DNA of 64,000 nucleotides from Bifidobacterium aerophilum (GCF_010667685.1 NZ_WHZW01000001.1:181848-245847), one strand, 5' to 3'; shown: positions 19,482-28,637, counted from the first letter of the stretch. A program made the numbers and translations. Notes: generated by a model not told the origin, from the letters alone.

Positions 19482-22040
19482 ATGAACATCAGCATTCGAA
19501 ACCTCGCGGCGACTGCGGTCGCCACGCTGGGTTCACTGGCCATGATCGCGTCCGTCGGCATCGCCTCCCCGCAGACGGCGATCGCGGACGAACCGCAGCA
19601 ACCGCAGATCACCGCGCCCGGCTCGGCCGAGAACGGTTCCCGGTTCACCATGGCGGTGATCCCGGACACGCAGTTCTACAGCCGCTACTCGGACAGCAAC
19701 TTCGTCCCCGAATACGGCAAGAACCCGTTCGACGTGCAGACCCAGTGGATCGCCGACCACAAGAACGATTTCGACATCAGGTTCACCACGCAGCTGGGCG
19801 ACATCGTCGACCAGTACTGGAAGGACAACGAGTGGCAGGCCGCCGACAAGGCCATGAAGACGCTGGACGACACCAACACGCCGTACTCGATCCTGCCCGG
19901 CAACCACGATGTGACCAACGCCGACGTGAACGACAACCAGCTGGACTACAAGAACGAGCCGTTCGTGAAGTGGTTCGGCCCCAACCGTGCGCAGCACGTC
20001 TCCACCTACCAGGGTTCCGATTCCACCGGCATGAGCCAGTACCATATCTTCGAGGCCGAGGGACAGCAGTTCCTGGTGTTCGCGTTCGCATGGCGCATTT
20101 CCGACGACACCATCGCCTGGGCCCAGAAGGTGCTGGACGCCCACCCCACCCTGCCGGCGATCGTCACCACGCATGATCTGCTCAATATCGCCGCCGACCA
20201 GGTCACCCCGGTCGACCCGATCCTGCAGCAGGGCGAACTGTGGAACAAGTTCATCTCCCAGAACGACCAGATCTTCCTCACCATCAACGGACACTTCCAC
20301 GGCTCCACCGAGAAGGTCCGCAAGAACGCCCACGGCAAGGACGTCATTCAGGTGCTCATCGACTACCAGATGTCCTACGAGGGCGGCGACGGCTACATGG
20401 GCCTGAGCGAGTTCGATCTGACCCACAACCAGTTCAACTTCACCACCATCTCCCCATGGGTGGTCAGCAAGGCGAAGGACGGCAAGAAGCTCACCAGCTA
20501 TGACAAGCCGGTCCTCACCGACACCAACCGCCAGTACAGCATCGACATCAACTACACCGAACGTTTCAAGAGCTTCAACCCGAACTTCAAGGCGGGCACC
20601 GGCAGCACCGGTTCCCTGCTGGCCAAGGCACAGGCGTCGATCCTCGACGGATTCCCCGGCACCCCGGCGGACGATGAGTCCATCGCCGAGCCCGGTTCCA
20701 CCGACGACTACACGCGTGTGCCCGGCACACTGGCGTTCTGGCGCGCAAACGACCTGCAGTCCGGCAAGGCCGTGACCGGCGACATGACCGTCAAGGACGC
20801 GAGCGGCAACGGCAACGACCTGCACCGTCTGACCAACGACGAAACCAAGTCGGCCACCGCGCAGGACGGGGACGTGACCGTCAGCGACGACCATGACCAG
20901 TATTCGTCCGCCGGAAAGTCGCTGACCTTCGTCGGCGACAACTCGACCGGCCGGTACAGCGCGCTGAGCACCGCCGCGGACGCGGCGGTCAACAACGCCG
21001 ACCTGTCCAAGGGCTACACCATCGAGGCATTCGTCAGGGTGAGCGACGACTGGTCCGCGGCGAAGAACCAGTGGACGAAGATCCTCACCCGCACCGGCAA
21101 CCGCTCCCGCATCCCGAACGCCCCGTACGACAAGTGGGACGGCACCGCCGCGGCCGCATGGCTCGGCATCTCGAACCTGAGGGAGATCCAATGGTCCGAC
21201 CTGCCGGCGGACGCGTCCAAGGGTACCTGGGATACCTGGTCCAGCGAGGTCCCGCTCGGCCGCTGGATGCACATCGCAGTCGTGGACGATCCGGCCACCG
21301 GCATGAACACCATGTACATCAACGGCGTACCGATGATCCGCACCTCCCAGAACCGCGGCGGCATGAGCTTCGAAAAGGACAAGGCATGGCTGCTCGGTGC
21401 GGGCATGACCAACGACACAGTCGATAACGGCTGGAACGGCGGCATCGGCGAGGTCCGCATCATCGACCACCCCACCACGTCGAAGGACTGGCTGCTCGCC
21501 CGACCGGACATCTCCTCCGACGGAACGCTCTCCGTCACGGACCAGCCGGCGTCCAGCCTGCCCGAGGGCAGCTCGGTGACGTCGCTGTCCGGCAAGGGCG
21601 TTCCCGGCGCGGATATCACTGTCAGCGGTTCCTCCGAAGGCGATGCGAAGGTAGCCGAGGACGGCACCTGGACGGTCACGTTGAAGACCCCGGCGACCGC
21701 CGCACAGAACGATCTGACCGTAACCCAGCACATGGGCACCCGTCAGGGCGCCTCAAAGCAGGTGACGTTCGCCATCGCGCAGCCTGCCAGCAAGCCGGGT
21801 GACGACAACAACAAGCCCGGCAAGCCCGGTGAAGGCGACAACCCGAACCAGCCGACCCAGCCCGGCAAGACCGGCAACGGCGGCAAGACGGCGAACGCCA
21901 CGCCGAACGCCGCGAAGCCGTCCAAGGCATTGGGCAGCACCGGCTCCGCCATCGCGACCGTACTGACGGTCGCCGTGATCGTGCTTGCCGCGGGCGTGAC
22001 GGCGCTCATCATCAAGCGCCGTGCCGCGCACAGGCACTGA
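19482..22040 (+). CDS. Secreted, C-terminally anchored calcineurin-like phosphoesterase with LamG-like domain
   Basis: An 852-residue extracellular protein. A Sec signal peptide (about 1-35, ending QTAIA) precedes a metallophosphoesterase domain with IPDTQFY (near 59), LGDIVDQ (near 106), LPGNHDV (near 139), TTHDLL and NGHFHG (near 270), that is all the metal-ligand motifs. From about 490 to 665 there is a LamG/concanavalin-like region (YTIEAFVRV, MHIAVVDDPATGMNTMYING). A short Ig-like stretch, a Pro/Gly/Asn-rich spacer and LGSTG (near 816), a transmembrane helix and a KRRAAHRH tail follow. The substrate may be a phosphorylated glycan or nucleotide at the cell surface; this is inference. A strong terminator follows. 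Confidence 0.85.
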   Translation: MNISIRNLAATAVATLGSLAMIASVGIASPQTAIADEPQQPQITAPGSAENGSRFTMAVIPDTQFYSRYSDSNFVPEYGKNPFDVQTQWIADHKNDFDIRFTTQLGDIVDQYWKDNEWQAADKAMKTLDDTNTPYSILPGNHDVTNADVNDNQLDYKNEPFVKWFGPNRAQHVSTYQGSDSTGMSQYHIFEAEGQQFLVFAFAWRISDDTIAWAQKVLDAHPTLPAIVTTHDLLNIAADQVTPVDPILQQGELWNKFISQNDQIFLTINGHFHGSTEKVRKNAHGKDVIQVLIDYQMSYEGGDGYMGLSEFDLTHNQFNFTTISPWVVSKAKDGKKLTSYDKPVLTDTNRQYSIDINYTERFKSFNPNFKAGTGSTGSLLAKAQASILDGFPGTPADDESIAEPGSTDDYTRVPGTLAFWRANDLQSGKAVTGDMTVKDASGNGNDLHRLTNDETKSATAQDGDVTVSDDHDQYSSAGKSLTFVGDNSTGRYSALSTAADAAVNNADLSKGYTIEAFVRVSDDWSAAKNQWTKILTRTGNRSRIPNAPYDKWDGTAAAAWLGISNLREIQWSDLPADASKGTWDTWSSEVPLGRWMHIAVVDDPATGMNTMYINGVPMIRTSQNRGGMSFEKDKAWLLGAGMTNDTVDNGWNGGIGEVRIIDHPTTSKDWLLARPDISSDGTLSVTDQPASSLPEGSSVTSLSGKGVPGADITVSGSSEGDAKVAEDGTWTVTLKTPATAAQNDLTVTQHMGTRQGASKQVTFAIAQPASKPGDDNNKPGKPGEGDNPNQPTQPGKTGNGGKTANATPNAAKPSKALGSTGSAIATVLTVAVIVLAAGVTALIIKRRAAHRH

Positions 22041-22361
22041 GCCCGACAAACGGCGCCACTTGCCTCCCGGCCAGCTGACGCCCCAACCATGAGACCTTTC
22101 TGGGAAACTCTCGCCCAACCACCCTTTCGGGAGAGTTTTCCAGGAAGGTCTTTTTGCATGGCCCCTTGGCGTGAGTTTCCCAGGAAAGGTCATCAGGAAA
22201 TCCGGGGAAGGCCTCGCGAGCGAGGCCGGAAGCCCGCATCCGGCGTGTCGCACGGTTGCGTTCAAGTGGACTTGAAGCCCTATGGTATGTGGTGACACGA
22301 TTCAACAACGCCGCGTACCGTCACGGCGGAACCGATACCCATCACACACCAAGGAGCATCA
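22041..22361. other. Gene-free stretch filled with related inverted repeats
   Basis: No protein gene seen. It contains the 22-bp inverted repeat at 22093-22150 with a T-tract, a third related copy near 22170-22190 (GTGAGTTTCCCAGGAAAGGTC), the hairpin GGCCTCG-CGAG-CGAGGCC (22211-22228), and the upstream region of the aldo/keto reductase. Confidence 0.6.
22093..22155 (+). terminator. Strong terminator of the phosphoesterase gene
   Basis: 22-nt arms (22093-22114 and 22129-22150) with three differences, two of them allowing G-U pairs, then five T residues (22151-22155). Confidence 0.8.
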
Positions 22362-23339
22362 ATGAAGTACCGCAACGTGGGCAAGGCCGGCATCAAGGTG
22401 AGCGAGATCGCGCTCGGCAGCTGGATGACCCGGCTTGAGGACACCGCCGCCGTGGACAACGCGATGGCCATCGCCGACGCCGCATTCGACGCCGGCGTCA
22501 ATTTCTACGACTGCGCGGACGCCTACTCGGGCGGCGACGCCGAGCGCTTCCTCGGCCGGTTCATCGCCAAGCACGACCGCGAGGACCTCGTCATCTCCAG
22601 CAAGGTCTTCTTCGGCACCGGCAAAAGCGTCAACGGCCGCGGCCTGAGCCGCAAGCACATCTTCAACAACTGCGAGCGCAGCCTGAAGAACCTCGGCACC
22701 GACTACATCGACCTGTACTACTGCCACCGCTTCGACACCACCACGCCGCTCGAAGAGACGCTGCAGGCGCTGAGCGACCTCGTCGACCAGGGCAAGATCC
22801 TGTACTACGGCGTGTCCGAGGAGTGGAGCGCCGCGCGTCTCGAACGCGCCAAGCGCATCATCTCCGAGCGCGGACTGCACCCGCTGACGGTCGTCCAGCC
22901 GCAGTACAACATGGTCGACCGTTACATCGAGCACGAGATCATCGAGACGTGCGAACGCTACGGCATCGGCATCACGCCGTTCTCCCCGCTCGCGCAGGGC
23001 CTGCTGACCGGCAAGTACCGCAAGGGCCAGCCGCTGCCGGCCGGTTCGCGCGCAACGTGGCAGTCGGATCACCAGATCAACGACCTGCTCACCGACGAGA
23101 ACCTCGACAAGGTCGAGCAGCTGAGCAGGATCGCCGACGAACTGGGCCTGAGGATGCCGGTGCTGGCGCTCGCGTGGATCCTGCGCCTGCCGGTCATCAG
23201 CTCCGTGATCGTGGGCGCGAGCAAGCCGAGCCAGCTCGAATCGAACATCGCGGCCTCCGGTGTGGAGCTGCCCGCCGACGCCCTCAAGCAGATCGACGCG
23301 ATTCTCGGCTTCAAGCGCTTCGAGCGTCACGTCGGCTGA
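22362..23339 (+). CDS. Aldo/keto reductase
   Basis: NADPH-dependent TIM-barrel oxidoreductase of 325 residues, of the branch that includes voltage-gated potassium channel beta subunits and E. coli YghZ. Catalytic tetrad: Asp and Tyr in NFYDCADAYSGG, Lys in VISSKVF and His in YYCHRFD. The cofactor segment is near the C-terminus (VISSVIVGASKPSQLESNI). PLAQGLLTGKY is the conserved mid-barrel loop. The ribosome site AAGGAG stands 7 nt upstream. It is a single gene bounded by terminators; the physiological carbonyl substrate is not predictable. Confidence 0.9.
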   Translation: MKYRNVGKAGIKVSEIALGSWMTRLEDTAAVDNAMAIADAAFDAGVNFYDCADAYSGGDAERFLGRFIAKHDREDLVISSKVFFGTGKSVNGRGLSRKHIFNNCERSLKNLGTDYIDLYYCHRFDTTTPLEETLQALSDLVDQGKILYYGVSEEWSAARLERAKRIISERGLHPLTVVQPQYNMVDRYIEHEIIETCERYGIGITPFSPLAQGLLTGKYRKGQPLPAGSRATWQSDHQINDLLTDENLDKVEQLSRIADELGLRMPVLALAWILRLPVISSVIVGASKPSQLESNIAASGVELPADALKQIDAILGFKRFERHVG

Positions 23340-23360
23340 TCCGCCGAACATACGAAACGT

Positions 23361-23399
23361 CGGCAGTGTCCCGTCGAATCCTCCGGCGGGACACTGCCG
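23361..23399 (+). terminator. Terminator after the aldo/keto reductase
   Basis: CGGCAGTGTCCCG (23361-23373) pairs perfectly with CGGGACACTGCCG (23387-23399). Confidence 0.75.
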
Positions 23400-23432
23400 A
23401 TACGCATATCATCGCCAATATGGCGATATGAC

Positions 23433-23471
23433 GGTTGCCTCTCGCCGGGAGACGATCGGCGAGAGGCAACC
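23433..23471 (-). terminator. Terminator after the metal-binding lipoprotein gene
   Basis: GGTTGCCTCTCGCCG (23433-23447) pairs perfectly with CGGCGAGAGGCAACC (23457-23471), 20 nt after the minus-strand stop. A third palindrome (CATATC...GATATG, 23405-23430) lies between it and the previous hairpin. Confidence 0.75.
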
Positions 23472-23491
23472 ACGGCAGCTGACGGGGTCCG

Positions 23492-24418
23492 TCAGATCGC
23501 GGCGAAGCGGTCGACGAGCGCGCCCATCCAGTCGAGCAGGTCGTCGTATTCGGACGACATCTGCTCGGTCAGTTCGACGATCGGCACGTCGGCGGCCTTC
23601 GCGGCGGATGTGATCTGATCGGTGATGGAGCTGGCTTCCTGCGTGTTGAACACAAGCATCTTGATGTCGCCGCCCTTGAGCGCGTCCTGGAAGCCCTTGA
23701 TGTCGGCGGGGGTTGGTTCGCTTTCGTTGGCGGACGCCTGCGCATAGCCGGTCGGCGTCGCGTCGGTCATGCCGAGATCGTCGGCGAGGTACCAAGCGAC
23801 GGATTCGGTCGCGGCGTACGGCAGGCCCTTGGTTTTGGCGGAAGCGTCCTTGATCTTCGATTCGAGCGCATCCTCCTTGGCATGCCAGTCCTTGTTGAGT
23901 TGCGCGTAATCGTCCTTGTGGGTCGGGTCGGCCTTCTGGTAGGCGGCGGTGATCGCGTCGGCCGTCGCGTTGCGCGCCTTGGCGGAGAACCAGACGTGCG
24001 GGTTGTCGCCTTCCTTGATGCCGGCGGTGTCGGCCGCGTCGACGAGCGTCGCCTTGGTGGACGCAGCGGCCTTGGACGCCCACGGATCGTAGTCGGCGCC
24101 GTTCACGATCGCGACGGCGGCCTTGTGGAACTTGGCGACGTCTTGGCTGGTCGGCTCGTAGTCGTGCGCTTCGACGTTGGTTTTGGTCATGATGTTGGTG
24201 ACGTCGACGTGGTCGCCTCCGAGTTCGGCCGCGACGGATCCCCACTGGTTGATGGACGCGACGACTTCGATCGTGCCACTACCGCTGCCGTCACCGGACG
24301 ATGCCGTTCCGCCGTTGGCGGCAGAGGCCGAACCGCAGGCGGCGAGCGAGATGACGGTGATGCCGGCCACGGCGGCTGCCGCGATGCGGGTGATGATCGA
24401 TGAACGCTTGATGGACAT
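23492..24418 (-). CDS. Metal (Zn/Mn) ABC-transporter substrate-binding lipoprotein
   Basis: A 308-residue cluster A-I binding protein. The signal ends in the lipobox LAAC at about residue 28, giving a membrane-anchored lipoprotein. Likely metal ligands: His in VEAHDYEP, His in DNPHVWF, an acidic residue in ATESVAWYL and one in VFNTQEASS. A Glu at the third site is what manganese binders of the PsaA type have, while zinc binders usually have His, so the metal is open. No permease or ATPase gene is adjacent, so it is an orphan here. The start 24418 has GAGAGG upstream. A 12-bp inverted repeat brackets its promoter region, and a Fur/Zur-type gene lies 4 kb away. Confidence 0.85.
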   Translation of the reverse strand: MSIKRSSIITRIAAAAVAGITVISLAACGSASAANGGTASSGDGSGSGTIEVVASINQWGSVAAELGGDHVDVTNIMTKTNVEAHDYEPTSQDVAKFHKAAVAIVNGADYDPWASKAAASTKATLVDAADTAGIKEGDNPHVWFSAKARNATADAITAAYQKADPTHKDDYAQLNKDWHAKEDALESKIKDASAKTKGLPYAATESVAWYLADDLGMTDATPTGYAQASANESEPTPADIKGFQDALKGGDIKMLVFNTQEASSITDQITSAAKAADVPIVELTEQMSSEYDDLLDWMGALVDRFAAI

Positions 24419-24804
24419 GATGTCTGGTTTTCCTCTCGTTATGATGACATTCGATAAGGAATGCACGGTCGCCGGCTTTCGGTTCCCGGCGCCCGCGGTC
24501 TTCCTTACCACCGGACCAATACCATACATCATAACGAGACCCATTCTCATTATCGATAGCTTCGGCGTTTCATATCAGGCGCGAACCGTCGCCCCATAGA
24601 GCCAGAGGGGATCTTATTTCGTTCATGTTGTGTACTATAATCAGAGTCTATCGGTGAAAAAACTTGATTTTCCGCCGATAATTCAAGAGCAACATACTAA
24701 ACAAGAAACGTTCGACGGCAAAGGGGCCGTCCCGCGTCAGCGAAGATGCGAAAGCAGGGAAGGCAAGCGGCCGGGCCGGGCGTGCAATGGAGAAAAGGAA
24801 CTTT
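24419..24804. promoter_or_regulatory. Divergent control region of the lipoprotein and sialidase genes
   Basis: 386 bp, AT-rich for this genome. CTCGTTATGATG (24435-24446) and its exact inverse CATCATAACGAG (24527-24538) lie 80 nt apart around the lipoprotein upstream region. Beside the second copy is GATAATGAGAAT (minus strand, about 24555-24544), two Fur-like hexamers. TATAAT (24636-24641) probably serves the sialidase. A leader hairpin TATCGG...CCGATA follows at about 24649-24680. Confidence 0.5.
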
Positions 24805-27800
24805 ATGGCTCATTCACGTGCAGCGCATGCGGCACGGACGAACCCGATCAAACGCCTATGGGCGCTGATTGTGGCCACCGCGATGCTCATCATCCTGCCA
24901 GCTGGCGCTATGACCGCCGCTGCCGCCGACCCGATTCCCGACGAAAACTCGACATCCGGCACCTACATGAAGCTCACGCTCACCCGCACCGACAACCTGG
25001 GTGAGTCCGTCTCCGTGGGTGCGACGCTCACCTACGACATCTCCTATGAGAACATCGGCGACAAGGTATTCACCGTGTATCCGACCGAGTCGAACCTCAG
25101 CGGAGTGCTGGACGCCAGCACCGCAGGCCATCCGGTGTGCCGCTGGCGCAATCTCGGAATCGGCACAACGCAGAGCTGTTCCGGTAAGGCCACCCATGTC
25201 GTCACCGAAGCGGACAAGACGGCCGGCGGCTTCACGCCGACCTTCACCGCGGTCGCCACGACGAACGCCGACGCCAAACCCACCGCTGCCGACACGTTGC
25301 AGACCGTGACCGTCACAAGCTCGAAGGTCACCGTCACCACGCCCGATCCGAACGCCAAGTACCTGACCGTGACCGCCACTCGTGTGGATGGCCTCGGCGA
25401 GAACCTGACCGTCGGCCAGAAGATTCGCTACAAGTTCGAGTACACGAACACGTCCGATCGTCAGATCGCCGTGTATCCGAAGGACTCCAACCTGACGAAC
25501 ACCGACGTGACCGCTACCGCCAACTGCCGCATCGGTACACTTGCCGCCAAGGGCACCAGCCAATGCGACAACACGAACCTCGCCTACCACACCATAAGCG
25601 CGGAAGACGTGATCAAGGGCACGTTTACCCCGACCACCCTGTTCCAGGCCACCACTGACCGCGAAGGCGGTACGGTGCTGCAAGACAACATCGTCGTCAC
25701 CTCCACGCCGGTCACCATCAAGGCCGCCGACAAGGATGAAGCCTCCATCGCCAAGGCGTACAAGGATGGCGAATCCCGCTACCTTGCCAAGGCGAGGCAG
25801 CTCGGCGCCAACGAAAGCTACCGCATTCCCGCAATCGCGGAAACCAATATCGGCCGCATGCTCACCGCATGGGATCTGCGCCCGGTAGGTGGCGACGCCC
25901 CGAACCCGAACAGCATCGTGATGCGTTATTCCGACGATCAAGGCAAGTCGTGGAGCGCTCTGAAGATGGTCGCCGAAGGCCGCAACACCACCAGCAGGCA
26001 TGGATACTCCGATCCGTCGTTCATGGTGGACCGCGAGACCGGCACGATCTTCCTGTTCTTCGTCAAGTCGTACAACGCCGGTTTCGCCAACTCGCAGGTC
26101 GGTGTTGACCCGACGAACCGCAACGTGCTGCAAGCGGCCGTCACCAAGTCCACCGACAATGGCGAAACCTGGTCCGAACCGCAGATCATCACCGATCAGG
26201 TGACCGCCGGCCATGAAACCACATGGAAGTCGCGTTTCGCCACCTCCGGTGCCGGCATCCAGCTCAAGTACGGCGCTCACAAGGGTCGACTGATCCAGCA
26301 GTTCGCCGTCAAGCCCGCCACCGGCAGCATCAACTATGCGGTGTCGATCTACTCCGACGACCACGGCGACTCGTGGAAGGTCGGCGGCGTGATCGACTCC
26401 ACCAACATGGACGAGAACAAGGTCGTGGAGCTTTCCAACGGCGATGTGATGGTCAACGCCCGTCCGGGCACTGCCGGCTACCGCAAGATCGCCATCTCCC
26501 ATGACGGCGGCCAGACCTACGGTGCCGTGACGGAAGACAAGCAGCTGCCCGATCCGAACAACAATGCGCATATTCTGCGCGCCTACCCGAACGCTCCCGA
26601 AAACTCCGCCAAGGCGAAGATCCTGCTGTTCTCGGGTCCGCAGGCCAACAACGTCGGGCGTAAGAACGGCGTTGTGCGCATCTCGTTCGACGACGGCAAG
26701 ACCTGGTCCAGCGGCAAGCTGTACAAGTCCGAAAGCATGGCGTATTCAGTGACGACCGTGCTGCAGGATGGCAGCTACGCCATGCTCTACGAAGGCGATT
26801 GGGTCAACGGCAGCGGCGTGGATAGCCACGAGATGATGTACCTGCCGTTCAGCATGGCATGGCTCGGCTACCTTGACGTGACCGCCACCGCCGACGCCGC
26901 ATCCGTGACCGAAGGCGGCAAGACCGTTACCGTGCCCGTCACGGTGAAGAACAACAGCTCCGACGACTACACCATGCTCAAGGCGGCCATCGCCGATCTG
27001 CCGACCGGCTGGACCGCCGACGATGCGACCGTCGAAGGCGGACTGGAAGCCGGCAAGACCGCCACCGTCGACGTGACCGTGCATGTGCCGGATTCCGCTC
27101 AGTCAGGTCAGAAGGTCACCGGCACGATCAAGTTCACCGGCACCTATGCGAACGGCGTCAACGTGAGCGCCACCGGCACCACGCCAATGGACAACGACAC
27201 GCTCAGCAGCTTCGACGACTCCACGGTCGATATCAACGTGACCGAGAAGGAGCCGGAACCGGTTGCGCCAACGATCGAGAAGATCACGGCGGATGCAAAG
27301 GACCAGTACAAGGTCGGCGAAAAGTTCACCGACCTCAAGGTCTTCGCGACCATGTCCGACAAGAACATCAAGGAGCTTGCGAGCGACGAGTACACGGTCA
27401 AGGCCGTGGATGCCGAAGGCAACGAGGTCAGCCTGACCGAACCGTTCGCGAAAGCCGGCACCTTCGAGGTGACCGTCACCTCCACGGCTGACCCGAAGGC
27501 GACCGCCACGTTCGAGATCGTCGTCGCTGACCTGACCCCAACCCCGACTCCGACGATCGACTCGATCGGCGCGAGCGCGAAGAGTAAGTACACGGTTGGC
27601 GAGACGTTCGGAGAGCTCACGGTGACCGCGTTCATGTCGGATGACACCGAACAGCCGGTCGAGCTCAAGGATGTGACCGTGACCGCTTCGTATCTTGACG
27701 CCGGAGGTGAGGTTGATCTGTCCAAGCCGTTCGAGCGGGCCGGCGAGGTGCAGGTCGTCGTCAGGTTGAAGGCGGATCCTTCCAAGGAGGATACGTTCAA

Positions 27801-28008
27801 GGTGACGGTCAAGGCGAAGGATACGACGCCGGTTGATCCTCATCCCGAGCCGGAGCCTGAGCCAGAGCAGCCGTCCACGCCGACGACGCCGGTTAAGAAG
27901 CCGGCATTGTCGAACACCGGTTCGTCAATCGCCACGATGGTCATTGCCGTGATAGCAATGACCGCTGCAGCCGGGATGATGACGGTCATCCGCCGTCGTC
28001 GCGCCTAA
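24805..28008 (+). CDS. Cell-surface exo-alpha-sialidase (GH33)
   Basis: A 1067-residue secreted sialidase, expected to release sialic acid from host mucin or milk glycans. Order: signal peptide (1 to about 40, ending AAAA); two similar all-beta modules of about 115 residues (about 53-175 and 186-305); GH33 catalytic domain with YRIP (near 339) and five Asp-boxes (SDDQGKSWS, STDNGETWS, SDDHGDSWK, SHDGGQTYG, SFDDGKTWS); a NEW3-like domain (about 690-790); two Ig-like domains (about 820-910 and 915-1005); a Pro/Glu spacer; LSNTG (near 1035), transmembrane helix and RRRRA. AAAAGGA favours this ATG over the one at 24787. No nan catabolic genes are adjacent, so released sialic acid may feed other cells or expose the underlying glycan. 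Confidence 0.93.
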   Translation: MAHSRAAHAARTNPIKRLWALIVATAMLIILPAGAMTAAAADPIPDENSTSGTYMKLTLTRTDNLGESVSVGATLTYDISYENIGDKVFTVYPTESNLSGVLDASTAGHPVCRWRNLGIGTTQSCSGKATHVVTEADKTAGGFTPTFTAVATTNADAKPTAADTLQTVTVTSSKVTVTTPDPNAKYLTVTATRVDGLGENLTVGQKIRYKFEYTNTSDRQIAVYPKDSNLTNTDVTATANCRIGTLAAKGTSQCDNTNLAYHTISAEDVIKGTFTPTTLFQATTDREGGTVLQDNIVVTSTPVTIKAADKDEASIAKAYKDGESRYLAKARQLGANESYRIPAIAETNIGRMLTAWDLRPVGGDAPNPNSIVMRYSDDQGKSWSALKMVAEGRNTTSRHGYSDPSFMVDRETGTIFLFFVKSYNAGFANSQVGVDPTNRNVLQAAVTKSTDNGETWSEPQIITDQVTAGHETTWKSRFATSGAGIQLKYGAHKGRLIQQFAVKPATGSINYAVSIYSDDHGDSWKVGGVIDSTNMDENKVVELSNGDVMVNARPGTAGYRKIAISHDGGQTYGAVTEDKQLPDPNNNAHILRAYPNAPENSAKAKILLFSGPQANNVGRKNGVVRISFDDGKTWSSGKLYKSESMAYSVTTVLQDGSYAMLYEGDWVNGSGVDSHEMMYLPFSMAWLGYLDVTATADAASVTEGGKTVTVPVTVKNNSSDDYTMLKAAIADLPTGWTADDATVEGGLEAGKTATVDVTVHVPDSAQSGQKVTGTIKFTGTYANGVNVSATGTTPMDNDTLSSFDDSTVDINVTEKEPEPVAPTIEKITADAKDQYKVGEKFTDLKVFATMSDKNIKELASDEYTVKAVDAEGNEVSLTEPFAKAGTFEVTVTSTADPKATATFEIVVADLTPTPTPTIDSIGASAKSKYTVGETFGELTVTAFMSDDTEQPVELKDVTVTASYLDAGGEVDLSKPFERAGEVQVVVRLKADPSKEDTFKVTVKAKDTTPVDPHPEPEPEPEQPSTPTTPVKKPALSNTGSSIATMVIAVIAMTAAAGMMTVIRRRRA

Positions 28009-28024
28009 CACGCCCTCAACCTGC

Positions 28025-28069
28025 GGCGGTAGCCTTGGCCCCCTCCGTGAGAGGACCAAGGCTACCGCC
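28025..28069 (+). terminator. Hairpin after the sialidase gene
   Basis: GGCGGTAGCCTTGG (28025-28038) pairs perfectly with CCAAGGCTACCGCC (28056-28069), 17 nt after the stop. No T-tract. Confidence 0.65.
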
Positions 28070-28197
28070 AGCCTCACTGCCGTTGGTCCCTTCGATCGAG
28101 GTCGGCTTCACCGTCCGAAGGAGGTCGCACGCGGCGACGTAAGTCGCCGCCATGACGACACGGCATCGCGCGGACATGCCAGCAATGTCAACAACGA

Positions 28198-28587
28198 TCA
28201 GTCCTTCTGGCAATCGGGACACAAACCGAACACCTCGAGCGTATGGGATTCGACGGTGAACCCATGCCCTTCGGCGACCTTGCGCACCCACGCCTCGCTC
28301 GGCGGATCAATCTCCACGGTCTTGCCGCACCGGCGGCACACCAGATGATGGTGGTGCCCGTCGTCACCGCACAGCCGGAACAGCTGCTGGCCGTCCAACC
28401 GTATCGTGTCGGCAGCGCCGGAGTCGGCGAGCGCATTGAGCTGCCGGTACACGGTCGCCAGCCCGATCTTCACGCCTTCGTCGTCGAGTTTGCGATGCAG
28501 TTCCTGCGCGGAGACGAAATCATCGCATGTGCGCAGCTGCCGCAGCACGGCGTCCTTTTGCCGGGTGTGCCGTTCCGGTCCCGTCAT
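28198..28587 (-). CDS. Fur-family metal-dependent regulator, probably Zur
   Basis: A 129-residue dimeric repressor: winged helix with VKIGLATVYRQLNALADSG (recognition helix), then a metal-rich dimer domain with GDDGHHHHLVCRRCG and LCPDC, the two CxxC pairs of the structural zinc site. Zur and Fur cannot be told apart with certainty; the nearby metal-binding lipoprotein suits zinc or manganese sensing. It stands alone. A perfect 11-bp inverted repeat 51 nt before the start is probably its own operator. Confidence 0.88.
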   Translation of the reverse strand: MTGPERHTRQKDAVLRQLRTCDDFVSAQELHRKLDDEGVKIGLATVYRQLNALADSGAADTIRLDGQQLFRLCGDDGHHHHLVCRRCGKTVEIDPPSEAWVRKVAEGHGFTVESHTLEVFGLCPDCQKD

Positions 28588-28637
28588 CGTCCACTTCCTT
28601 GGCCTCGGCCGGCGGACGCGGCGCGTCCCGTCGACAG

